A stretch of 64,000 bases of DNA from JAPYTK01 sp964401935 (GTDB taxonomy: Bacteria > Myxococcota_A > Polyangia > Polyangiales > Polyangiaceae), in the NCBI GenBank assembly GCA_964401935.1, contig CAYOAL010000022.1:1-64000 (forward strand), read 5' to 3'. Shown piece after piece: positions 8,800 through 20,290 of this stretch. Each line of letters begins with the position of its first letter. Within the stretch, counting starts at the first letter, position 1. A model generated the notes under the pieces. It saw nothing but the letters and a program-made list of their open reading frames with translations. It was not told the origin of the DNA and did no database searches. The position numbers and the translations under genes are program-made.

Positions 8800-10848
8800 A
8801 TGGCGGTCGGACAGCGCGCGCGAGGATGGCTGATCGCCGTGAGCGTCTCGTTCGCCCTCGGCTTCGGCGCGTGCTCGGACGGTCCTCGCTTCGTCGCCGA
8901 CGCGCGCTGCCCGAACGAGCATCCGGCAGCCGGCGCGCGGTGTGAGCCGGGTCTCTCGTGCAACTACGCCGAGCCCACCAACTGCGCCCCCTACTTCACC
9001 GCCACCTGCACCGCCGACGGCACCTGGGAGCTCGATCGCCCCTGCGCCACCGGCGGTGGGGGCGCGGGCAACGAGGGGGGCGAGGGAAACTCCGGCAACC
9101 TCGGCGGCTCGGGGGGCGAGGGCGGCTGCGACGATCCCATCGCGGGAGCCCCGGAGGTCACCTCCGAGGTGAACGTGGTGTACGCCCCCGATCGCGGCAC
9201 CGGCTTCTACCCGCTCACCTTCACCGAGTCCGTGACCGGCGTTGGGCCCGAGCTCACGTGGACCGGGCCGGGCTCGATCGTCGGCGTCAGCAAGGTGGGG
9301 AGCGTGTATCGCGTGTTCTACACCGGGCTCTCCGCCGGCGACAGCGCCACCCTCACCGTCGACGGCGCCGTCGACGGCTGCGGCAACCCGATGGCTGCGC
9401 CCGTCGACGTGAACCTGAACCTGTTGCCGAGCTGTCACCTCTTCGAGGAGTCGTTCGAGGAAAATTTCCTCGACGCGGGTTGGACCACCGACGATCTCGC
9501 GGGCGACGGCCACGTGTGGGCGCGGAGCGACGAGCGCGACGTGCCCACCGGCGTCCCCAACCACACCGAGGGCGCCGGCCTCTGCGCCACCACCAACGAC
9601 ATCGACTCGCTCCCCGGCTCGAGCTGGGACACCGAGCTCGTCTCGCCCCCGATCGATCTGTCCGGCCTCACCAACGTTGTGTTGCGGTTCCAGCACGACC
9701 TCCACGACGCCGTCGGCGCGGGGAGCGCGGTCGTCGAAGCCTCCAGCGACGGCTCGAGCTGGTCCACCGTCAAGTCGTACAGCGACGACGCGAGCGGCCT
9801 GGCGGTGCTCGATCTCAGCGCCTTTGCCGGCGACGTCGTGTATCTCCGCTTCCGCTACGCGAACGACGGCGGCCTCTCCGCGTGGTGGGACCTCGACGAC
9901 GTGTGCGTCGAGCGGTTCACGCAGTCGAGCTGCCCCTGCTTGGCAGGCGGCGTCACCGAGATCAAAGACGTGGAGGGCGCCCTCAACGGCAACGGCGACG
10001 TGTTCACGGCCGAGCTCAGCGGCGGCGTGCTCACCCAGGTGGGCGACCGCATGATCGCCTGCGGTAAGCTCGAGCAGTCGTCGCTCAGCGGCGCCGACTA
10101 CTTCCGTTTCACCCTCGGGAGCGTCGCTGGGCCGCTCCAGGCGCGGGTGAGCTACTGCGTGGAGAACGCGCTCCAACCCGCCCACTCCGGGGTGTGGCTC
10201 AAGAGCGAGCCCTCCCCCCTCGCGCAGGTCACCGACATCACGAGCGAGGGCACCTACGAGGTGACCCTGTCGCCGGGCCTCGAGCACTTCGTCTCGCTCG
10301 GCACCGACGCCTCGCCCTACACCAAGTCGCGCTACCGGCTCATCGTCGAGGTGACCGGCACCTCCACGCCGCTCCTCGCCGAAGGCTTCGAGGTGTGGCC
10401 GCCGCTGTCCTTCAGCGTCACCGACGACGACCCCTGCGCCAACTGGCTGCAGTCTTCCCAGACCGTGGTCCCCTCGGGCGGCTTGCCCACACAGGGCAAC
10501 GCCCTCGCATACTTCAACTCCTACGACTGCCCGAGCGGCAGCGAGTCGCTCGAGTCGGGGCCGCTCAGCTTCAGCGGCCTGAGCAACGTCGTGCTCTCGC
10601 TCGACATGTTCCACGATCCCGGCTTCTCTGGCGCCAACGACACCATCCAGGTCGAATACCGCACCGGCGCCACCTGGATCCCCATCGGCGATCCCCTCCT
10701 GCGCCCCGGCCCCACCGCCGCCTGGGACAACCACATGATCGATCTGTCGAGCCTCGCCGGCCTGTCGTCGGTGCGCATTCGGCTCCGCGCCACCAGCGCC
10801 TACGGCAACCACACCCACATCGACAACGTCCTCCTCCTCTCCAACTAA
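8800..10848 (+). CDS. Large secreted lipoprotein with MAM/immune-inhibitor-like beta domains
   Basis: The 682-residue product has a signal peptide with lipobox FGAC, a short Cys-rich head (C-P-N-E, R-C-E-P-G-L-S-C) and a Gly/Asn-rich linker. A Big-type beta domain follows (about residues 120-215). Two modules then resemble the MAM-like jelly rolls found in immune inhibitor A and carboxypeptidase-associated domains: each has an E-S/G-F-E opening, D-L-S-G-L-x-N-V-V-L, and a W-D-L-D-D-V or T-H-I-D-N-V closing strand (about 215-370 and 530-680). These domains usually bind glycans or accompany secreted peptidases. No catalytic motif is visible, so this is probably a surface-binding or structural protein. 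Confidence 0.72.
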   Translation: MAVGQRARGWLIAVSVSFALGFGACSDGPRFVADARCPNEHPAAGARCEPGLSCNYAEPTNCAPYFTATCTADGTWELDRPCATGGGGAGNEGGEGNSGNLGGSGGEGGCDDPIAGAPEVTSEVNVVYAPDRGTGFYPLTFTESVTGVGPELTWTGPGSIVGVSKVGSVYRVFYTGLSAGDSATLTVDGAVDGCGNPMAAPVDVNLNLLPSCHLFEESFEENFLDAGWTTDDLAGDGHVWARSDERDVPTGVPNHTEGAGLCATTNDIDSLPGSSWDTELVSPPIDLSGLTNVVLRFQHDLHDAVGAGSAVVEASSDGSSWSTVKSYSDDASGLAVLDLSAFAGDVVYLRFRYANDGGLSAWWDLDDVCVERFTQSSCPCLAGGVTEIKDVEGALNGNGDVFTAELSGGVLTQVGDRMIACGKLEQSSLSGADYFRFTLGSVAGPLQARVSYCVENALQPAHSGVWLKSEPSPLAQVTDITSEGTYEVTLSPGLEHFVSLGTDASPYTKSRYRLIVEVTGTSTPLLAEGFEVWPPLSFSVTDDDPCANWLQSSQTVVPSGGLPTQGNALAYFNSYDCPSGSESLESGPLSFSGLSNVVLSLDMFHDPGFSGANDTIQVEYRTGATWIPIGDPLLRPGPTAAWDNHMIDLSSLAGLSSVRIRLRATSAYGNHTHIDNVLLLSN

Positions 10849-10932
10849 CCGCGAGGGCGCGCGAGGGCTGTCGAGGCCAGCGCCACGCGGAGGCACCCAT
10901 GGCCCGCCGACGGCTCGGCCGGCGTGTGCCCG

Positions 10933-12078
10933 TCAGCCCGCGCCGCAGAGCGCCATGCAGCGGCCGTCGGGGCCGCAGGCGCCTTCACAGTCGCCGGCCG
11001 TGGTGCATGGCTCGCCGGTCTTGCCGAGGGCGCGGCATTGCTGTTCGCGGCAGACGGCCCCCGCGCGACAGTCGCCGGTGCCGGCGTAACAACACGCTCC
11101 CACCTCGAGTCGTCGATGAGGGACACACGAGCCGCCGCTGCACACGAGGTCGCCGTCGCAGCCGGAGTCGAGGCTACAGGCCGTGTTGACCTTTCCCGCC
11201 GGCAGGCAGACGAAAGATGGCGCCGCGTGGGGGACGCCGATGCCGGCGCCGGTGGGGCACTTGTGCGCCGAGCCAACGGCTCCAAGCGAGCCGTCGCCGA
11301 TGCCCGCGCAGGGCGGGCCGCCGCCGCCCTCACCGATCCCCTCGAGGCCAAGGTCGGCGGCCCGTCGCGAGGACGGGGACGGCGAGATGAACGGCGGCGG
11401 GGGAGCCGGGGGCTGGGGAGGGGGGGTGCCGAGCGCGCGATCGAGACCAGCCCACGGCGTGCGGTCGCGATCGCCTTTGGACTTCGCGCGCTCTCCGCAC
11501 AACGCGCCGGCCCCGCATGGGCCGCGAGCGCCGAAGACGCCCACGACCTGTTGCGCCAGCTCACAGCCGCCGCACGTCTCGAGCGGCGTGGCACAGCGGC
11601 CGTTCACGCAGCGGGTGCCGGTGGCGCACTCGACATCGGCGTGGCACGCGTCGCCAGCCTGCTGAAGCGGGACGACCAGGCCACGACACGCGGGGAAGCG
11701 TGTGATGTTCCGCGACGCGAGCGTCTCCTTCCAGGAGCGCGACGCGAGCCAATCGCGGCACGCAGCGGGGTCGCCCGTGAGCTCTACGCGGCCTGCCGCC
11801 GCTGCCGCCCCGAGGGTCTCGCTGCAGTCCCGCACCCTCTGCGAGGCCAGGGCGTGGAGATGGGCGTAGGCCGCGGTCTGCCGCTCGTCGGCCGAGCAGC
11901 GCGCCTCGAGGTGGCGCACCGCTGCGCCCACCACCTGCTCGCAGAGGTTGGCCGCGGTGAGGCTCGGCGCCGAACCCGGGGCGCGCGGGGGGAGACCATC
12001 GGGATCGGTCGGCGACGTGGTTGGCGCTGCGGCCTGCGAGCATCCGGCCACGACGACGAGCCACGCGATCCGCCCCAT
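10933..12078 (-). CDS. Cys-rich lipoprotein of Myxococcota type
   Basis: The 381-residue protein has a short lipoprotein signal (lipobox VVAGC), a helical N-terminal half of about 140 residues, and a C-terminal half with paired D-x-x-C-x3-x-C-x3-C modules (DVECATGTRC, DSGCDGDLVC, GDCRAGAVC, AGDCEGACG) separated by a Pro-rich disordered stretch. Such Dickkopf/EGF-like Cys modules recur in Myxococcota lipoproteins. The ATG at 12078 is preferred over the longer open frame because it starts the signal peptide. The gene is divergent from the WD40 gene across about 140 bases and convergent with the gene ending at 10848. The function is unknown. Confidence 0.7.
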   Translation of the reverse strand: MGRIAWLVVVAGCSQAAAPTTSPTDPDGLPPRAPGSAPSLTAANLCEQVVGAAVRHLEARCSADERQTAAYAHLHALASQRVRDCSETLGAAAAAGRVELTGDPAACRDWLASRSWKETLASRNITRFPACRGLVVPLQQAGDACHADVECATGTRCVNGRCATPLETCGGCELAQQVVGVFGARGPCGAGALCGERAKSKGDRDRTPWAGLDRALGTPPPQPPAPPPPFISPSPSSRRAADLGLEGIGEGGGGPPCAGIGDGSLGAVGSAHKCPTGAGIGVPHAAPSFVCLPAGKVNTACSLDSGCDGDLVCSGGSCVPHRRLEVGACCYAGTGDCRAGAVCREQQCRALGKTGEPCTTAGDCEGACGPDGRCMALCGAG

Positions 12079-12216
12079 TCGCCCACGAGCCTCGCCGAAG
12101 CGCGCGCTCCTCGTCAAGTCGCTTCCTCCATACGCTCCGCGTCCATCACCCCGCGCGCCTCCGCGGGCGAGCCGCTCGCGCGCGGGGGGAGGCGGCGTCG
12201 AGCGCCGGGCCAGCGC

Positions 12217-14556
12217 GTGGGCGCGACGGCGCGGTTGCCGCGCGGCGGCGGCGCCCTCATCGTCGAAGCCTTGGCGGCAGGTGCTTTCGACGGGACGCGG
12301 TTCGGGGAGCTTCCAGCGGGAGCGCTCGCGCGGCTCGGGAGCGAGACGCTGCGGCACCCGGACGCCATCCGCGGCGTGGTGGCGACGGTTGGGCGGCTGG
12401 TGTCGGCGTGCAGCGAACGTGTGAGGGTGTGGGACGCACAGAGCCGCGCGCTCGTGCACGAGCTCGACGATGGAGCGAGCGCGCTCGCGCGATCACCCGA
12501 CGGCATCCTGGTCGCGCTCACGTATCTGTCCACGGTGCTGTTCGACCCCGAGCGCGGCACGACGCGCACGATCGAGCATCGCAAGGGCTTCTGCGACTGC
12601 ATGGCCTTCTCGCCCTCCGGAGACCGGCTCGCCGCCGGGCATCGCGACGGACACATCGCCGTCTGGGCGCTGGCGAGCGGGAAGATCGCGCGCGACATCC
12701 GGGTCTCGCGCACCGCGGTGAGGTGCTTGGCGTGGTCGTCCGACGACCGGCTCCGCGCGCTCGACGCGGACGGCAAGGTCTGGAGCGTGGGCGCCCTCGG
12801 CGGCGACGTCGCCGCGGTGGTTCGCGACCCGAGCCGCAAGGCCCAGGCCTTCGCCGTGAGCGCGACCGGGCACGTCGCGTACAACCACGGCGTCTACGGG
12901 CTCGAGCTCGCGGGAGCGGACGGGCGGACGCTCTGGCGTGCCGACGTGAGCCTGCGAGCCGCGTTGGCGATCGACGCCAGCGGGGACACCGTCTACGCCG
13001 TGGACAGCGACGGACACCTCGCGGCGTGGCGCGGGGGCGAGCGCGTGGCGAGCGCGAAGCTGCCCGGTCACGACGCGTCCTGCGTCGTGCTCGACGCCGC
13101 TCAGCGGCAGCTGTGTGTGGCGATGAGGCAGCGGCTCGCGCGCGTGGAGCTCGCCGACGACGGCAGCCTGTCGTCGCTCGACAGCGATCTGCGACCCGGT
13201 GACGACATCGAAGCCATGGCCGCCGACGCGCAGCACCTCGCCGTCGCGTCGGCGGACGGCGCGGTCGAGGTGTGGGACGTGAGCACCCGGGGCTCGCAGC
13301 GATTCGCGCGCGAGTGGCTCACGCGGGCAGCGGTGGCGCTCTCGCCGGATGGAGCCTGGGTGGCGTCCGGAGGGCGCTTGGTGACCGTCGACGACGTCGA
13401 GAGCGGGAGCCGGCTCGCAAAGTACGTCACGCCGGGTATCGTGCGGGCGGTCGCGTTCGCGCCACAGGGCGGCCTGCTCGCCATCGGCGCCCCCGAACGC
13501 ATCGGCCTCGTCGAGCCCCCCTCGGGCGACATCGTGTGGCACGACACGCCGGAGGCGATGACTCGCAGCGTGGCGTTCTCGCCTGACGGCGCGCGCCTCG
13601 CGACGGGCGGCGAAGACGGCCTGGTGCGCGTCTGGGAGCTGCCGGCGATGCGCGCGCTGCATCGCTATCGGGTGGGCGCGGACGTTCGCTGCGTGGCGTA
13701 TTCTCCCGACGGGCGAATGCTCGCGGCCGGCGACGGCGACGCCCTCATCCACCTGTGGGACGCGCAGAGCGGCGACTCGCTGGGGATCCTCGATCCCGAA
13801 GGGGGGGCAGCGGTGTTCGGCCTCGCCTGGGCCCCCAACGCCGAGCTGCTCGTCCACCTCGACTTCGGTGGCGTGAGCGTGTGGAACGTGCGGCGGAAGC
13901 GACGCATCCAGCGCATCGAGCCGGATCCGGACGACGTGCGGAGCATCGTGGTGCTCCCCGACGGCCGCCTCGCCACGGGGCTCAAGGACGGCACGGTGCT
14001 CTTGTGGCCGCTCCACGCGGACGCTGCCGACGACGCCCTCGATCGCGAGCGGCGCCGCCTCTTCCAGGCGCTGTGCCGCGGAGCCGGTCAACCGACGCGC
14101 ACCGGCGCCGGCGCCTATCGCCAACCGGCGATGGAGCGCGCCGCGGCGTCCGTCGAGCACGAGGGCGATCTGCTGAGCGTGGCCGCCGGTCGTGGTCGCG
14201 TGATCGTCGAGCTCACCGGTGCGCCGAGCTCGCCGCGCCGGAGGCTCGTCCTCTACTGCGTTGAGGGCCACGAGCCGCCCTCCGCGCCGCGGGCCCTCCG
14301 GCGCGTCCTCCGGTGGATGGGGCGTTGGCTCGAGCCGGCGGCGAAGCGCGCGCACCGATCCGAGCGCGAGCGCGCGTTGCGCGCGTGGGGCGACGCCACG
14401 GCCGCGCAGCTCGGTGCACGCCTGGACGCGGTGGCCTGTCTGCCCGACGGTGTGGAGCTCGCGTTCGAGCTCGACGAGCCGCCGGCGCCGGCGATCTTCG
14501 TCGCGGTGGTCACGGCGGCAGCGACCACGTGGCTCACGGAACCAGCCGGCGGGTAG
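12217..14556 (+). CDS. WD40-repeat beta-propeller protein
   Basis: The protein has about 779 residues, most of it WD40 repeats. Blades ending in V-R-V-W-D, I-A-V-W-A, V-E-V-W-D, V-R-V-W-E, I-H-L-W-D, V-S-V-W-N and V-L-L-W-P are visible, with the intervening A-F-S-P-D-G-x-L-A strands. That is enough for one or two propellers. The first repeat is preceded by the L-P-A-G-A-L-A-R-L-G segment often seen in bacterial WD40 proteins linked to kinases. A C-terminal region of about 150 residues without repeats follows. The open frame extends far upstream but is not protein-like there. The GTG at 12217 is the best in-frame start, though without a clear ribosome-binding site. No kinase or protease domain is fused, so it is probably a scaffold. 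Confidence 0.75.
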   Translation: MGATARLPRGGGALIVEALAAGAFDGTRFGELPAGALARLGSETLRHPDAIRGVVATVGRLVSACSERVRVWDAQSRALVHELDDGASALARSPDGILVALTYLSTVLFDPERGTTRTIEHRKGFCDCMAFSPSGDRLAAGHRDGHIAVWALASGKIARDIRVSRTAVRCLAWSSDDRLRALDADGKVWSVGALGGDVAAVVRDPSRKAQAFAVSATGHVAYNHGVYGLELAGADGRTLWRADVSLRAALAIDASGDTVYAVDSDGHLAAWRGGERVASAKLPGHDASCVVLDAAQRQLCVAMRQRLARVELADDGSLSSLDSDLRPGDDIEAMAADAQHLAVASADGAVEVWDVSTRGSQRFAREWLTRAAVALSPDGAWVASGGRLVTVDDVESGSRLAKYVTPGIVRAVAFAPQGGLLAIGAPERIGLVEPPSGDIVWHDTPEAMTRSVAFSPDGARLATGGEDGLVRVWELPAMRALHRYRVGADVRCVAYSPDGRMLAAGDGDALIHLWDAQSGDSLGILDPEGGAAVFGLAWAPNAELLVHLDFGGVSVWNVRRKRRIQRIEPDPDDVRSIVVLPDGRLATGLKDGTVLLWPLHADAADDALDRERRRLFQALCRGAGQPTRTGAGAYRQPAMERAAASVEHEGDLLSVAAGRGRVIVELTGAPSSPRRRLVLYCVEGHEPPSAPRALRRVLRWMGRWLEPAAKRAHRSERERALRAWGDATAAQLGARLDAVACLPDGVELAFELDEPPAPAIFVAVVTAAATTWLTEPAGG

Positions 14557-14629
14557 GCGCGCGCCAAGGCCGCCGCTCGGGTTCGTCGGGCTCGTCCGCC
14601 CCGGGCGCCGCCTCCGTGGCGGCTCATGG

Positions 14630-14635
14630 TAGGGT
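14630..14635 (+). promoter_or_regulatory. -10-like hexamer close to start codon
   Basis: TAGGGT lies seven bases before the GTG at 14643. The same hexamer occurs at 21591-21596, fourteen bases ahead of cinA. This pattern supports a short or absent leader. Confidence 0.35.
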
Positions 14636-14642
14636 GCGGAGC

Positions 14643-15077
14643 GTGGGCACGTCGGCGGGCCGAGGCATGGGCACCTTCCTTCTGCGGAATGCGCGCTCGC
14701 TCGTGCTCTGTTTCCTGGCCGTCACCACGTTGCTCGGCGTGAGCTGCGAGCCCGACGAGTGCGAGCGCGACGCTTGCGAGGAGGGCAACATCGCGCTCTC
14801 CTGCGATCGCCCGGGGCCCGAGGCCGCGCGCTCGGCCTATCGTCAGGCGTGCGCCGCGGGCGCGACGTGCCGCGTCGAGGGCAACGAAGCCTTCTGCCCC
14901 GACGACGACGCCACGCCGTGCTCCCGCGACACCGCGCCGAGCTGCAGAGACGCCGACGTGCTCGCGAGCTGCCGCGTCGTCGGAGCCGACGCCACGAGTG
15001 GGGTCACCACGAGCATCTCGTGCGCCTACCACGGCCTCGCCTGCGTCGAGCTCGACGGCGTCGGCCGCTGCCAGTGA
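14643..15077 (+). CDS. Small Cys-rich lipoprotein
   Basis: This is a 144-residue exported protein with a hydrophobic signal and lipobox GVSC, then about 14 cysteines spaced as in disulfide-knotted surface proteins (C-E-R-D-A-C, C-x8-C, C-R-x-V). The GTG at 14643 is chosen because a -10-like hexamer sits seven bases upstream. The ATG at 14667 is an alternative that removes eight residues. It has no recognised family. It lies just upstream of the cytochrome c maturation cluster but is about 90 bases away and probably has its own transcript. Confidence 0.6.
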   Translation: MGTSAGRGMGTFLLRNARSLVLCFLAVTTLLGVSCEPDECERDACEEGNIALSCDRPGPEAARSAYRQACAAGATCRVEGNEAFCPDDDATPCSRDTAPSCRDADVLASCRVVGADATSGVTTSISCAYHGLACVELDGVGRCQ

Positions 15078-15168
15078 CTCGACCGAGTTGCGGGAACAAT
15101 TCGGCGGTGCCAAACGATGACCCTGAGACGGGGCGCGTGCGTTTGGCTAAGCTCCCGGGCGAGGATGC

Positions 15169-17801
15169 ATGTGGGAGAGTCTTCCTGAGTTCGGCACAGC
15201 CGTGCTGTGCGCCATCCTGGTTTGCGCCGGGTACACGTTCGCCGTCGCGTTGGCCGCCGGAGCTGGACGCCCGCGCTTTCTTCAGGCCGCCCGCAAGGGG
15301 GCCTACGGCACCGTCGCCCTCGTCGGTCTGGGCGTGCTGGTGCTCGCCTACGCGTTCGTAAGTCACGATTTTCGCTTGGATTACGTCGCGCGATACAGCG
15401 ATCGCACGATGAGCGTCCCGTGGCTCGTGGCCGCCCTGTGGGGCGGTCAGGATGGATCGCTTTTGTGGTGGCTGTTCCTCACTGCCGTGTTCTCGGCCTC
15501 CTGCATCTGGTGGTTGAAGGGGCGCTATCGTGAGCTTCAGCCCTACATCATCGCCACCCTGATGACCGTGCTCATGTTCGTGGCGATCCTGATGCTCTTC
15601 GCCGCGAACCCGTTCCGCACGCTGGTGTCGGGGGCGCCCGCGGACGGTCAGGGGCTGAATTTTCAGCTCCGCAACTTCTACATGATCATCCACCCGCCGA
15701 GCCTCTACATCGGCTTCACCAGCTGCGCGGTGCCCTTCGCGTTCGCGATCGCGGCGCTGGTGACCGGACGGCTCGACAACGAGTGGATCATCGCCACCCG
15801 CAAGTGGATGCTCTTCTCCTGGCTGTTCCTCGGCATCGGCAACGCCCTCGGCATGGCGTGGGCCTACGAGGAGCTCGGCTGGGGCGGCTACTGGGCGTGG
15901 GATCCGGTGGAGAACGCGGCCTTCCTCCCCTGGCTCACCGCGAGCGCCTACGTGCACTCGGTGATGATCCAGGAGCGGCGCGGCATGCTCAAGCTGTGGA
16001 ACATCGTGCTCATCTGCTTGACGTTCTTCCTCACCTACTTCGGCACGTTCCTCACCCGCTCCGGCCTCATCGCGAGCGTGCACTCGTTCGCGCAGTCGGG
16101 CATCGGCATCTACTTCGTCTACTTCATGGTGTTCATCATCGCGGTCTGCGGCGGGCTCATCGGCTACCGCGCCGTCCAGGGACACCTCCGCTCCCGAGGC
16201 CAGGTGGAGAGCTTGTTGAGCCGAGAGCTCACCTTCCTCCTCAACAACTGGATCCTCGTGATCTTGATGTTCTTCATCGCGGGCGCCACGGTATGGCCGC
16301 GCATCAGCGAGTGGCTCTGGGATCAAGAGGCCACCGTCAGCCCCCCCTACTACAACCTCATCATCCCCCCCTTCGCGCTCTTGCTCATCTTCCTGATGGG
16401 CACCGCCCCGCTGCTCGGCTGGCGCAAGACCTCCAAAGAGCTCCTCTACAAGAGCTTCCGCTGGCCCCTCGGCGTCATGGCGGCCGCGATCGTGCTGCAC
16501 ATCGCGGTCGGCCCGAGCATCGGCTTCCCGCCCTTCGTGCAGGCCGACGCCATCTACGGGGGCCTGTGGGGCGACGCGCTCACCTGGCTCCAAGGCAAGC
16601 TGCCGCTCGTCACGGTGGCCCTCGTCGCCTACAACATCACCGTCGTCGTTCAGGAGTTCCAGCGCGGCGTGAGCGCGCGCCGCCGCGGCAAGGAGCAAGA
16701 GACCGTGTGGGTCGCGCTCGGTCGCCTCGTGTCGAAGTCGCGGCGCCGTTACGGTGGCTACATCGTTCACGTGGGCATCGCGGTGATGTTCCTCGGCTTC
16801 GCCGGCAAGTCGTGGGAGACGAAAAAGGAGCTCACCATGGAGCCCGACCAGACCACCGAGATCGGCGAGTACAAGCTCATCTATCGCGGCCCTCGCATGG
16901 AGGTCGATCACGAGAAGCGCATGGTGTTCGCCGACGTCGACGTGGAGCGCCACGGCCAGCCGGTGGGGCGCCTGTCGCCGGCCCAGTACATCTACAAAGA
17001 CGCTGGCCAACAGATGTCGTCCGAGATCGCGGCCTATCACACGGTGCGCAACGATCTCTACGTGAGCATCGGCACCGTCAACGCCTCCACCAAGCGGGCG
17101 AGCTTCCGCCTCTACATCAACCCGCTGGTCAACTTCGTCTGGTTCGGGGTGCTCATCCTCATCGTCGGCTGTCTGGTGGCGATGTGGCCCGAGGTGACGT
17201 TCCAGGAAGCCGGCGCGTTCAGCTACGTGCGAGCCCTCGGCTCGGCGACCACCATGGTGATGCTGTCGGTGCTGCTCGCGCTCGCGCCCTCGCAGGCCAG
17301 GGCCCAACAGCAAGACATGGAGCGCGTCGGCATCGTCGAGCAGACCGACGCGGAGCGCGCGCTGTTCCGACAGCTCCTCTGCAACTGTGGGAGCTGTCCG
17401 AAGGAGGCCCTGGAGACCTGCACCTGCGGCTGGGCCCACAACGCACGCGAGCAGATCAAGGAAGAGCTCGCCAACGGCGCCACCGCGGACGACATCCGAA
17501 AGAAGTACGCCGCGCAACACGGCGACGACTGCGTGATCGTGCAGGCCAGCTCGGGCAAGGAGGCGGCGATGTGGGTGGTGCCGTCCGTGCTCGCCCTCGG
17601 TGGCTTCGGTCTCATCTGGCACCTCAGCAGGAAGTGGCGGAGCGCTGGCCCCGCCGACGCCCCCGAGCCTGGCGGCAAGGGCAAGCGCCGCGGCGCGGGC
17701 AAGGGGCGCAAGGGTCGCCCGACGGACGGCGACGAGAGCCTGGATCTCGCCGACGAGGCCGAGTACGACGACAAGCTCGACCGCGAGCTCAGGGATCTCG
17801 A

Positions 17802-17805
<4 letters not shown>
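15169..17805 (+). CDS. ccmF: CcmF-CcmH fusion, cytochrome c heme lyase component
   Basis: This 878-residue polytopic membrane protein has a long CcmF part (about residues 1-680). The tryptophan-rich heme-handling motif WGGYWAWDPVEN is at about 238-249, and conserved histidines occur in MIIHPP (175), YVHS (263) and SVHSF. A second hydrophobic segment then precedes a CcmH-like domain (about 720-790) with CNCGSC and TCTCGWA. This is a CxC-rich variant of the classical L-R-C-x2-C site that presents apocytochrome thiols. A final helix and a charged tail end the protein. CcmF and CcmH are separate in most System I organisms. The gene is translationally coupled (GTGA) to the CcmI-like gene. No ccmA-E genes are adjacent, though a CcmA-like ATPase lies at 46792. 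Confidence 0.88.
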
Positions 17806-18751
<946 letters not shown>

Positions 18752-18755
<4 letters not shown>

Positions 18756-20290
18756 GGCGCGCGACGCTCTCCCTCGTGGCTGGGCTCGTGCTCGCCCTGC
18801 TCATCGGCAGCTCGTGGGCGGTGGCGCAGACCGCGCAGCCCTCGGCCCGGCCCGCACCTGCCGCGTCGGCCGCGGGCTCGGCCGCGCCCCCACCCTCCGC
18901 TGCCAAGAGCGCAGCCCCCGCCACCTCGACCAGCGCCGCCTTGCCCCCGGGCCACCCTCCCACCGACGCCATGCCCCCGGGCCACCCTCCCACCGACGCC
19001 ATGCCCCCGGGCCACCCTCCCACCAACGGGGGCACCCCGCCCGGGCACCCGCCCGCGGAGGGCTCGCGTCGCATCCCGGATCGGGTGATGCCCGACGACA
19101 AGCTGCCCCCCGGGACGGTGGAGGTGATCATCCTCGACGGCAACGATCAGCCGGTGCCGAACGCGCCGATCGTGTTGAACGTGCTGTTCAGCTCGGTGAC
19201 CAAGGGCGACTCGCGGGAGACCCTCCCCGCCACCACCGACGCGAGCGGGCGCTACCGCTTCGAGCAGCTCAAGCACGGGATGGGCATCTCGTACCGGCTC
19301 ACCACCCAGAACGGCCCCGCCACCTTCGGCACCCAGCCGTTCGGGCTCACCGATCAGTTCGGCATCCGCGTCATCCAGCACCGCTACGACATCGTGACGA
19401 GCCTCGCCGAGAGCGAGATGCTGCTCGAGCTCATCCTCTTGCTCGACATCAAGCAAGACAACGTGGCCATCAACCACCTGCTGCGCGCCTTCAACCGCGG
19501 CACCTCCGCGTATGTCGCCACCGACATCCGCATCCCATTCCCCAAAGACTACGAAGGCTTCGACGCTCAAGAGTCGTCGGGCGACGTGGCGATGAAAGAC
19601 GTCGAGGGTCACATGGTGCTGACCGGGACGTTCCCCCCCGGCCAGACCGATCTCACCTACCGCTATCAGCTCCCGCTCGGGGGCGGCGCCGACCTCGACA
19701 TGAAGGTGCCGCTCCCGCCGCGCATGGCCATCACCCACGTCGTGCTGAAGGCGAACGACGAGATGACCTTGAAGGTGGCTGGCTTCCCGCCCGCCGAGGA
19801 GAGCCGCTGGAACGACGGCGCGAAGGTGCAGCAGACCTCGAAGGTGCCGCAGACGATGACGGATCTGCAGGCCGTCATGGGCCAGACCGCGCCCGGTCAG
19901 CTCGAGATCGAGATCGACGGCATCCCCACCCCCGGCCTCAAGCGCACCCTCGCCGTGCTCCTCACCGCGCTCGCGTTGAGCATCGGCGCCGTCCAGCTCT
20001 TCCGACGGCGCGAGCAGCAGGGGCCCGCGCCCGACCTCATCGAAGATCTCGAGCAAGCCCAGGCGGCGCTCCTCGACGAGCTCGCCCTGCTCGAGAAGCT
20101 GCGATCCAAAGGAGAGGTCGGTCCCCGCACCTACGAGGGCCTCCGCGCCCAGCTCCTCGACGCGCTCGCGCGCATCATGGCCCGCCTCGAGGCAGCGATG
20201 GAGGCGTCAGGGCGCCCGGAGCAGCCATCGGCCTCCAAGAAGAAGACCAAGCAGAAGCGCAGGCGCGATCGCGCGCGGGCACGGGCATGA
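18752..20290 (+). CDS. Signal-peptide membrane protein with PPGHPP repeats and carboxypeptidase-regulatory-like domain
   Basis: This is a 512-residue protein. A cleavable signal (AVAQ) is followed by an Ala/Pro-rich disordered stretch holding three copies of a ten-residue MPPGHPPTDA-type repeat, whose His residues could bind metal or heme. A beta domain like carboxypeptidase-regulatory or transthyretin-type folds (about 115-200) follows, then an uncharacterised domain. A transmembrane helix (LKRTLAVLLTALALS) precedes a coiled-coil tail ending in KKKTKQKRRR. Start and stop overlap both neighbours by four bases, so it is co-translated with the CcmI-like and FAH-family genes. The location suggests a part in cytochrome or envelope biogenesis, but I do not recognise the family. 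Confidence 0.68.
18941..19030 (+). repeat. Three 30-bp in-frame tandem repeats
   Basis: Units at 18941-18970, 18971-19000 and 19001-19030 are nearly identical (the last diverges in its final bases) and encode the PPGHPPT repeat of the surrounding protein. Confidence 0.85.

Noticed and set aside
10924..12216. An upstream extension of the WD40 gene reading frame
   Set aside because: It overlaps the minus-strand Cys-rich lipoprotein, has Arg/Ala-rich shadow composition, and repeats begin only after 12217.
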